Assembly: GCF_018130065.1 (NCBI RefSeq)
Contig: NZ_JAFCME010000014.1
Location: forward strand, 1 to 64,000
DNA length: 64,000 nt
Direction: 5' to 3'
Origin: Bradyrhizobium sp. AUGA SZCCT0158
Lineage (GTDB): Bacteria; Pseudomonadota; Alphaproteobacteria; Rhizobiales; Xanthobacteraceae
Shown here piece after piece: positions 57,438 through 64,000 of the stretch (position 1 is the first letter of the stretch; the number at the start of each line of letters is the position of its first letter). Under the pieces are notes generated by a model. It had not been told where the DNA came from, searched no databases, and worked only from the letters and a program-made list of their open reading frames with translations. The position numbers were made by a program, and so were the translations under genes.

Positions 57438-60400
57438 ATGTTTTGTGATGCGTGCCGATCGGCAATGGATGAGCGGGACAAGTTCTGCGCGGCCTGCGGG
57501 GCTCGGGCGCTGCAAAAGCGATGCGACAGCTGCGGTAAATCCAATCGGCCGGAAAGCAGTTTCTGCGCTTATTGCGGAGACTCGCTACGCGTAACCATCA
57601 ACGGCGGCGGTGGAGTTGCCGAAGATGTCCAGGCCTCTAGCGAACCCAAGGCCGAACTCAAATTCGTAACGATCCTGCGCGCGGATATCGTCGGCTCGAC
57701 GGCTATTGTTGCGGACCTCGATCCCGAACATGCCGTCTCCCGTCTCGAACCCGCACTGTCAGCGATGCGGGCCGCGGTTCGACAATTTCGCGGCACGGTC
57801 AGCAAGGAGCTCGGGGACGGATTGGTGGCCGCGTTTGGCGCCCCAAGCGCTGACGATAACCATAGTCGCCTTGCCTGCCACGCCGCGATCGAACTGATCC
57901 GGCGTGTTGCAGAACTTGGCGACCCGAGCATCCAGGTGCGCGTGGGGCTGCACTCCGCCTACGTGCTGGCCTATGTCGTTTCGAGTGACGTCTCCCACGT
58001 CTACGAATTCGGCGGATCAGCACAGCACCTGGCGGAACGACTGCAGGCTGTCGCCCCACCGGGACAGATTGTGGCCTCGGAAGCGTGCCGGCTGCTATCC
58101 GAAGGGTTCATCGACTTCGAGACGATGGAGCCAAGGCTTCTGAAGGGCTTCGCAAACCCAATTCCGATGTACAGGGTGGTCGCGGTTCACCAGCTTTCAA
58201 CGTGGCAGGTTCGCAAGGCTCGAAGCATCGGGCGGTTCGTCGGAAGAGACTCTGAGATGAGGTCTCTTAGAGCGGTGGCCGACGGAATCGCGAAAGACGG
58301 GAAAATGGTTTCCGTGCTTGGTGATCCGGGCATCGGAAAATCGCGTCTGGTGTACGAGTTTGTGGAGGAGTTGCGGGCGGCCGGATGGCGCGTGATCGAG
58401 GCCGAATGCAGCCCGCCCTTGCAAGCCTCGCCCTTTGCCGTGCTGAAGAACGTTCTGCAATCGGCCCTGTCGCCCCATTTGCGGGTCGGCAAGCCGATCC
58501 CGGGCGAGGATCCACTCGCCGGTCTGCCGCCGATCTGGCACGCGGCGATTGATGCCGTGCTGGATCTCCCGGTTTCGGATCCGGACTGGAGCAAGCTTGA
58601 GCCGAGGCAACGTGGTCGGGCAATTGCAGAGGCAAGCCGTGCCGTCATTGAGCGCATAACCCAGGATTCGCGGGTTCTGCTTCTGATCGAGGATTTGCAC
58701 TGGATCGACAGTGCGAGTGCGGCGCCAATTGAATCCCTGGAATCACTGACCGCCCGTCATCCATTGCTGATCGTGACCACCAGCAGGCCCACCGGAACGC
58801 CGGAGCTGCGCAGCCGACGAAGCTCGGTCAGTCTGTGGTTGCGTCCGCTGGACGACGACGCTGGTCGCGAGATGCTGGACGATATCCTTGGGCATTCCCC
58901 GTCGGTGACGGACCTGAAGGACCGGATCCTCCGGCATACCGGCAACGTACCGCTCTTTATCGAAGAGGTGTGTCGCGGCCTTTCGGATCAGGTCGTTCTC
59001 GGCGGGCACCACGATAGCGTCAGCGTTGACATCTCTCCGGATAGATTGGGCATGCCCGCGACCATTCAAGGCATGATCGCCGCGCGCATTGATCGTTTGA
59101 GCTGGGATGAAAAGATCCTGCTTCGAACAGCGGCTGCGGTCGGAACACAGGCAACCGCCCGCATTTTGCAGGAGGTAACTGGTCTGCCCGACGAGCAGCT
59201 GCAGTCTCAACTGGCCGCGCTCGATCGCGCCGAACTTCTGATCGAAGTCAGTTTGTTGCCAAGCCACGTCTACGAATTTCCGCACGAACTTATCCGCCAG
59301 GAAGCGTATGAATCCATGCTGGAAGCGGCGCGCGAAAAACTGCATCGGCGAATTCTTGCCAGTATCGAGGCTGGAGCGTCGGGTCGTCCGGACGACCAGT
59401 CCGACGTTCTTCTCTACCACGCAACAGGCGCAAAGGACTGGCGAAAGAGCGCCCTGTTCGCCCGCAACATTGCCAGGAAATGCATTGATCGCTCGGCGCT
59501 GGCCGAGGGCGCGCAGTATTTCGGGATTGCGATCGACGCACTCGACAAGGCGCCGCTATCGGCCGAGCGCGAGACCCTTGCCATCGATCTGCGGATCGAG
59601 TCGCGCGTGGCGTTTTCTTCCTTTGGCGTTGTCGACAAATGGCTGAGCCTGGCGAAGGAGGCCGATGCGCGCGCAGCGGCGATCGGGGACCACGCGCGCA
59701 AGGTTGCGACCATGGCGGTGCGCGCAGCAGCGCTCAATTTTTATGGCGCGCCCGTCGAAGCGATCGAGGCCGGGGAGGAGGCCGTCGGGAGGGCCGAGCA
59801 ACTCGGCGATCGCGGATGGCTGAGCTACGCGGAGTTCGGCCTGGGCCAGGCTTATTTTGTCGCGGGCCGGTGCCGTGAAGCGGAGAAAATGTTCGCACGA
59901 GCATGCCAGCAACTGACGGGGCCGGATCCCAGGGCTCCGCTCGGCAACACCCCGCAAGGTTTGGCGATCCTTTGCTACATGATGTGGGCTGTCGTGCTGA
60001 GTATGTTGGGGGACTGGGACCAGGCAGAGGTCGTTCAAGGTCATGCGCGCGCGATTGCCGATCGCACCGGGCGACCCATCGATCGCGTGTCGGTTGGTTA
60101 TTGCTCGGGTTCGATCCTGCTCAACCGCGGTGATTTCGCGGGCGCAAGAGCCGAGCTTGAGAAGGCGTTGAAGCTGGCCAAGGAGCACGAAACAAAACTC
60201 TACATCCCAATTCTTGCTTGCCTTTGCGGAATGGCAAACCTGGAGCTCGGCCTGATCGACGAGGCCAAAACCGTTTTGACGGAAGCACGGGACCAGGCAC
60301 ACGCGGTCGGTCATTCATCGGTCATGTTGCGGGCGCCCAACTATCTGGCGCTTGCACAGAACGCGTCTGCGGATGCGCTGGAAAACGTCAGATCCGTTCG

Positions 60401-60617
60401 CGCTGGAGCTCGCCAGCAAGGGTATGAAGGTCTTGAAGCGGAAACGTGGTTATCGGAAGGGAGGATGTTCGCGATGCGGCCGGAGGCCGATCCGGAACAA
60501 ATAAGCCAATGCTTGCTGAACTGTATAGCCATTGCCGAGCGGCTTGAGCATAAGCCTCTCGTCGCGAAGGCGGAGGCGTTACTGGCCAAGGTGAACGGCG
60601 AGTCCGTTCGGCACTGA
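57438..60617 (+). CDS. Zinc-ribbon, class III cyclase, AAA ATPase and TPR-type signalling protein
   Basis: The 1059-residue protein starts with two zinc ribbons (C3, C6, C17, C20; C29, C32, C43, C46). A class III nucleotidyl cyclase domain follows (about 75-250) with metal Asp D83 (ILRADIVGSTA) and D127 (KELGDGLVAAFG) and K123. The transition-state Asn position (VNxAARL in typical cyclases) reads AQHLAERL, so the Asn is replaced while the Arg stays. A large ATPase domain begins near residue 265 (FVGRDSEMRSL, LGDPGIGKSRLVYEF), and the C-terminal third is a helical TPR-like region. The layout matches bacterial cyclase regulators with an STAND-type ATPase; whether it makes cAMP is open. Confidence 0.85.
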   Translation: MFCDACRSAMDERDKFCAACGARALQKRCDSCGKSNRPESSFCAYCGDSLRVTINGGGGVAEDVQASSEPKAELKFVTILRADIVGSTAIVADLDPEHAVSRLEPALSAMRAAVRQFRGTVSKELGDGLVAAFGAPSADDNHSRLACHAAIELIRRVAELGDPSIQVRVGLHSAYVLAYVVSSDVSHVYEFGGSAQHLAERLQAVAPPGQIVASEACRLLSEGFIDFETMEPRLLKGFANPIPMYRVVAVHQLSTWQVRKARSIGRFVGRDSEMRSLRAVADGIAKDGKMVSVLGDPGIGKSRLVYEFVEELRAAGWRVIEAECSPPLQASPFAVLKNVLQSALSPHLRVGKPIPGEDPLAGLPPIWHAAIDAVLDLPVSDPDWSKLEPRQRGRAIAEASRAVIERITQDSRVLLLIEDLHWIDSASAAPIESLESLTARHPLLIVTTSRPTGTPELRSRRSSVSLWLRPLDDDAGREMLDDILGHSPSVTDLKDRILRHTGNVPLFIEEVCRGLSDQVVLGGHHDSVSVDISPDRLGMPATIQGMIAARIDRLSWDEKILLRTAAAVGTQATARILQEVTGLPDEQLQSQLAALDRAELLIEVSLLPSHVYEFPHELIRQEAYESMLEAAREKLHRRILASIEAGASGRPDDQSDVLLYHATGAKDWRKSALFARNIARKCIDRSALAEGAQYFGIAIDALDKAPLSAERETLAIDLRIESRVAFSSFGVVDKWLSLAKEADARAAAIGDHARKVATMAVRAAALNFYGAPVEAIEAGEEAVGRAEQLGDRGWLSYAEFGLGQAYFVAGRCREAEKMFARACQQLTGPDPRAPLGNTPQGLAILCYMMWAVVLSMLGDWDQAEVVQGHARAIADRTGRPIDRVSVGYCSGSILLNRGDFAGARAELEKALKLAKEHETKLYIPILACLCGMANLELGLIDEAKTVLTEARDQAHAVGHSSVMLRAPNYLALAQNASADALENVRSVRAGARQQGYEGLEAETWLSEGRMFAMRPEADPEQISQCLLNCIAIAERLEHKPLVAKAEALLAKVNGESVRH

Positions 60618-60704
60618 AAGCTGCGCGTCAACTTTGATAGCATCGTCAATTTACGTCTGGTGTGAAACGGCCTCTTGAGGCAGTGAAACAAAGTGGAGGT
60701 GACA

Positions 60705-61211
60705 ATGGCTGAGAAGAGTTTTTTTGCCGGGTTTTATCAGGACCCGAAATTTATCTATGCCATGAACGTCAACTATACGACCAAGGCTATGCCGGACAGC
60801 GTCAAGAAACTGAAAGAGCATGCAGGGTTTAATCTGGCCACCATGAAGTGGGGTGACTATCAGCCTATCCTGACGCCAAAAGATAAATGGCCCGGAAAAA
60901 CCCACGAGCTTTGGCAGGAATCGATGCAGGCGGCCCGAGACAGTCTCTCGAAGCAACCCAACAAGCTGCCGCTTTCGCCGAGCGATGCCGCGGTTCCCGC
61001 GACAAAGTGCGACTTAGCCGATGCCGCGATTCGAAAGTGCTTTAATTCGGAGCCACCGATTCAAATCATCATCGATGTGATGGTGAAAAAGGCTGCTGAT
61101 CTGGATCCGACGCTCCACGACGTCAAAATAGAATGGACCACACTCAACGCTGAGCCGACCCTTAAATTTACGATGGTGTGCCCTTTCGAAGAGCCAAAGA
61201 AGGGTAGCTAG
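60705..61211 (+). CDS. Hypothetical protein (168 residues)
   Basis: ATG 60705 follows GGAGGTGACA. The protein (MAEKSFFAGFYQDPKFIYAMNVNYTTKAMPDSVKKLKEHAGFNLATMKWGDYQPILTPKDKW) has no signal peptide or membrane helix and ends in a beta-rich part (VKIEWTTLNAEPTLKFTMVCPFEE). No family recognised. It follows the cyclase gene by 87 bp and may be co-transcribed. Confidence 0.62.
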   Translation: MAEKSFFAGFYQDPKFIYAMNVNYTTKAMPDSVKKLKEHAGFNLATMKWGDYQPILTPKDKWPGKTHELWQESMQAARDSLSKQPNKLPLSPSDAAVPATKCDLADAAIRKCFNSEPPIQIIIDVMVKKAADLDPTLHDVKIEWTTLNAEPTLKFTMVCPFEEPKKGS

Positions 61212-61250
61212 CCGAATTACTGCCGGCTAGACATGACTCCTGGAGGTATC

Positions 61251-62420
61251 ATGGCAAAGATCAGGGTCGGTCTGGCCGGCTGCGGTTTTGTGTCCGAGCT
61301 GCATATGTATGCGTACAAGCGCGTCTACGGCCTGGATGTCGAGGTTCGGGCCGTCGCGGCGCGGGGCGATCATGTCCTTGAGTTCGCCCGCCGGCACCAG
61401 ATTCCGGCGGCGTATCGCAGTTTTCGCGATTTGATCGCCGATGGCGAGCTCGATGTCATCGACATCTGCACGCCGCCGAATTTGCACGCCTCGATGATCG
61501 TCGAGGCGATGCAGGCCGGCAAACACGTGATCTGCGAGAAGCCGTTCGCGGGCTATTTCGGGCGAGAAGATGACAAGGCGCCGATCGGTAAGCACGTGTC
61601 CAAGGCGCTGATGTATCGGCGCGTGCTGGAAGAGATGGAAATCACCCGTGCGGCGATCGAGAAGACCGGCAAACTTTTCATGTATGCGGAAGACTGGATC
61701 TACGCGCCCGCGGTGACCAAGACCGTGGAGATCCTCCGTGCCACCAAAGACAAGATCCTGTTCATGAAAGGCGAGGAGAGCCACAGCGGCTCGCATGCGG
61801 CACATGCCGCGCAATGGGCGATGACCGGCGGCGGTTCGCTGATCCGGATGGGATGCCACCCGCTTTCGGCGGTGCTTTATCTCAAGCAGGTCGAGGCGAA
61901 AGCGCGGGGTGAGACGATCAGCGTCGCCAGCGTGACCTGCGACGTCGGCAACGTCGCGGCCTGCCTGCGGCCGGACGAACGCGGCGTCATCAAATCCAAT
62001 CCGGTCGACGTCGAGGATTGGGGCACGCTCACCGCGACTTTCTCCGACGGAACCAAGGCGACGATCTTTTCCGGCGACATGATCGCCGGCGGCGTGCGCA
62101 ACCTGATCGAAACCTACACCAGCGGCGGCGCGCTGTTCGCCAACATCACGCCGAACACGCACATGATGAGCTACCAGACATCAGAGGAAAAACTCGCCAG
62201 CGTCTACATCACCGAAAAGGTCGATCGCAAGACCGGCTGGCAGTATGTGTGCCTCGAGGAAGAATGGACGCGCGGCTACCTGCAGGAAATCCAGGACTTC
62301 ATGGAATGCGTCGCGACCGGGAGGCAGCCACTCTCAGATCTCGCGCTGGCGTTTGAGACGATCAAGGTCAACTACGCCGGCTATTGGGCCGCCGAAGAGG
62401 GCCGGAGAGTGACGTTGTAG
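61251..62420 (+). CDS. Gfo/Idh/MocA-family oxidoreductase
   Basis: The 389-residue protein has a Rossmann start (VGLAGCGFVSELHMYAY), DVIDICTPPNLHASMIVEAMQAGKHVICEKPFAG with the catalytic-region EKP, and a beta-sheet substrate domain with MTGGGSLIRMGCHPL and IETYTSGGALFANITPNT. The family oxidises or reduces sugars and inositols with NAD(P). GGAGG 5 bases before ATG 61251 fixes the start. The neighbouring binding protein (62594-63904) suggests a sugar-like or carboxylic substrate, but this is inference. Confidence 0.9.
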   Translation: MAKIRVGLAGCGFVSELHMYAYKRVYGLDVEVRAVAARGDHVLEFARRHQIPAAYRSFRDLIADGELDVIDICTPPNLHASMIVEAMQAGKHVICEKPFAGYFGREDDKAPIGKHVSKALMYRRVLEEMEITRAAIEKTGKLFMYAEDWIYAPAVTKTVEILRATKDKILFMKGEESHSGSHAAHAAQWAMTGGGSLIRMGCHPLSAVLYLKQVEAKARGETISVASVTCDVGNVAACLRPDERGVIKSNPVDVEDWGTLTATFSDGTKATIFSGDMIAGGVRNLIETYTSGGALFANITPNTHMMSYQTSEEKLASVYITEKVDRKTGWQYVCLEEEWTRGYLQEIQDFMECVATGRQPLSDLALAFETIKVNYAGYWAAEEGRRVTL

Positions 62421-62431
62421 CGACGAGCTTC

Positions 62432-62588
62432 TTCCCTTCTCCCCTTGTGGGAGAAGGTGGCGCGAAGCGCCGGATGAGGGGTTCGATCCGCAAATTCTGT
62501 TGCGAGAGGCTCACGCGCGGAGAGAGACCCTCACCCGTCCGCGATGCTGCGCATCGCGTCCACCCTCTCCCACAAGGGGACGGGGTGA
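62432..62588. repeat. Interspersed repeat with CTCCCACAAGGGG arms
   Basis: CCCCTTGTGGGAG (62441-62453) and CTCCCACAAGGGG (62567-62579) are perfect 13-bp inverted ends. Inside are GCGCGAAGCGCCGGATGAGG and a GCGATGC-TGC-GCATCGC hairpin (62541-62557). I recognise the form as a frequent Rhizobiales intergenic repeat. It separates convergent genes and could terminate both. Confidence 0.8.
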
Positions 62589-62593
62589 AAGCG

Positions 62594-63904
62594 CTACGAC
62601 GCGTAGACCGACGATTTCGGCAGCGGGAACACCGGGTCCTGCGTCCTGATATTGGTCGGCCAAACCACCGAGATGTGCTCCCCGGCATTCTGCATCACGA
62701 CCGGGGTCGAACGCTCGTTCTGACCGGCGAGCGGCGTGCCCGGCGGAAAGAATTTGACGCCGTAGCCCTGGATCGTGCCGCCCGGCGGGATGTCGACGTC
62801 GAGCGCGGCCTTGCGAATGGCATCGGGATTGAAGCCGCCGTATTTGTCCTTGGCGGCGGGCAGCACGCTGTTGAGCAGGATCCAGGTCTGGTTGAAGCCC
62901 ATCGAGCAGTGCGGTGGCACGTCGGTCGCGTTGGTCTTCTCTTTGTAGCGTGTGATCATTGTCTTGGTGAGATCGCCGATGCCGGGCGCCAGTTTGGTCG
63001 GATCGAGCAATTGCGCAGGCACCGGATCGATATTGCAGAAATTGTCGATGTCCGCGGCGAAGGTGGCGCGCAGCTTGTCGAGCTGGCTGTAGCCCGCGCC
63101 GGCGCCGAACAGCATCTTGAACTTGAGGCCGTTCTCGCGCGCCTGGCGCAGGAACAGCGTGATATCAGGGTTGTATCCCGCGTGAGAGATCACATCGGGC
63201 CTCGCACGCTTGAGCTTGGTCACCAGCACCGAGAGGTCGGGGGCGGACGCCGAATAACCCTCGCGGAGCACGACCTGCAGGCCGGCTTCCTTGGAATAGG
63301 CCTCGTCGGCGGCCGCGACACCGACGCCATAGGGGCCGTCCTCGTGGATCAGCGCGACCTTGACGTCCTTGGGCTCCATTCCAAGCTTTGCTTTCGCATG
63401 CTCGGCGATGAAGCCGGCGAAGGCCTGGCCATACTGATCGGAATGTATCTGGGCGCGGAAGACATATTGCAGGTTCTTGTCCTTGAACACGGCGGTCGAG
63501 ACCGCGGTCGTGATCCAGAGGATCTTTTTCTGCTGCTCGACCTTGGCCGCGAGCGGCACCGCATGCGAACTCGCATAGACGCCGTTGATGATGTCGATCT
63601 TCTCCTGGTCGATCAGGCGCACCGCCTCATTGATCGCGATTTCTGGCTTGCTCTGGGAATCGGCGGCGACCGCGGCGACCTTGTACTTGCCGCCGATGCC
63701 GCCCTTTTCATTGACGAGATCGATGGCGATCTGCGCGCCGATCGAGGAGGCGACCGATCCGCCGGCTGCAAACGGGCCGGTCAAGTCGTAGATCAGGCCG
63801 ATGCGCACCGTTTCGGCTTGCGCCTGGGCACGTGTCCAATCGAAGCTGAATGCGGCGGCCGCAGCCGCAGAAGTCTTCAGCAGTGTTCTGCGTGAAGTGG
63901 GCAT
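62594..63904 (-). CDS. ABC substrate-binding protein (Peripla_BP_6 type)
   Basis: The 436-residue precursor begins with a Tat-type signal (TSRRTLLKTSAAAAAAFSFDWTRAQAQA) and the LivK-like fold (VRIGLIYDLTGPFAAGGSVASSIGAQIAIDLVNEKGGIGGKYKVAAVAADSQSKPEIAINEAVRLI, INGVYASSHAVPLAAKVEQQKKILW). GGGAGG precedes ATG 63904. Its transporter subunits are not in the window and may lie beyond the right edge. The ligand is unknown. Confidence 0.9.
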   Translation of the reverse strand: MPTSRRTLLKTSAAAAAAFSFDWTRAQAQAETVRIGLIYDLTGPFAAGGSVASSIGAQIAIDLVNEKGGIGGKYKVAAVAADSQSKPEIAINEAVRLIDQEKIDIINGVYASSHAVPLAAKVEQQKKILWITTAVSTAVFKDKNLQYVFRAQIHSDQYGQAFAGFIAEHAKAKLGMEPKDVKVALIHEDGPYGVGVAAADEAYSKEAGLQVVLREGYSASAPDLSVLVTKLKRARPDVISHAGYNPDITLFLRQARENGLKFKMLFGAGAGYSQLDKLRATFAADIDNFCNIDPVPAQLLDPTKLAPGIGDLTKTMITRYKEKTNATDVPPHCSMGFNQTWILLNSVLPAAKDKYGGFNPDAIRKAALDVDIPPGGTIQGYGVKFFPPGTPLAGQNERSTPVVMQNAGEHISVVWPTNIRTQDPVFPLPKSSVYAS

Positions 63905-64000
63905 CGTGTCCTCCCATCGATTTTTCTTTATTATGGCCGAGTATTTTGACAATGCGCTGGAATGTCAACGGCTTTGCCGAGCGGTTGCTCGCGATAGCAG

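Noticed and set aside
62384..63895. 503-codon plus-strand frame across the repeat and opposite the binding protein
   Set aside because: It starts in the previous gene, crosses an intergenic repeat and then mirrors the binding-protein gene; composition is not protein-like.

Overview
The window looks like chromosome from Bradyrhizobium or a close relative in the Nitrobacteraceae. The evidence is a CheW-CheY-CheB-CheR block beside a CtrA/flagellar block, many short secreted DUF3551 proteins and a DUF6894 protein, high GC, and several intergenic repeats that I recognise from Bradyrhizobium genomes (about 544-590, 12585-13170, 40241-40334, 62432-62588). The genus call rests on recognition, not on a search. 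I saw no rRNA, tRNA, integrase, transposase or CRISPR array.

Layout. 1-12.5 kb is conserved core: the end of cheW, then cheY, cheB and cheR; a minus-strand trio of DUF350, DUF1190 and a glutathionylspermidine-synthase-like ATP-grasp enzyme; ctrA; fliI-fliJ; an ECF sigma factor with its RskA-like anti-sigma; and flhA. 12.5-30.7 kb is an accessory zone of repeats, proteins under 100 residues, and decaying genes. It also holds two Crp/Fnr regulators, one response regulator and an HMCES/YedK-type DNA-protein crosslink protein. 30.7-47.9 kb returns to ordinary metabolism and signalling: TenA, an amidohydrolase, an SMP-30-like protein, an amidase, an MFS carrier, a rhodanese, a transglutaminase, a response regulator, an HWE-type kinase, gamma-glutamyltransferase and an enoyl-CoA hydratase. 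48-56.6 kb is a catabolic set: a Baeyer-Villiger-type monooxygenase, a cytochrome P450, and a complete branched-chain-amino-acid-type ABC importer with its binding protein. 57.4-64 kb carries a 1059-residue zinc-ribbon/cyclase/ATPase/TPR signalling protein, a Gfo/Idh/MocA oxidoreductase and a second substrate-binding protein.

The most interesting material is the small-gene fraction. Four short peptides (17687-17845, 33623-33802, 34036-34188, 34235-34417) carry a double-glycine leader of the ELxxVxGG type. Three of these genes, plus a fourth small secreted peptide at 24399, have a palindrome of the TGTGA-N6-TCACA (CRP) type 73-83 bp upstream of the start codon. This suggests a co-regulated peptide set whose exporter lies outside the window. 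Separately, five paralogous proteins of about 66 residues ('family A') occur between 13.4 and 29.7 kb. Three of them are translationally coupled to a second small gene, and they share a conserved upstream leader with a potential hairpin.

Gene decay is visible at base level. There is a one-base loss after a signal peptide (14374), a slip in an AC run (about 15972-15981), a frameshifted family B gene (22604), a truncated metallo-beta-lactamase-fold gene (25472), a SecD-P1-like gene with its middle missing (about 33267), and a 24-bp perfect direct repeat that marks an apparent insertion between the monooxygenase and P450 genes.
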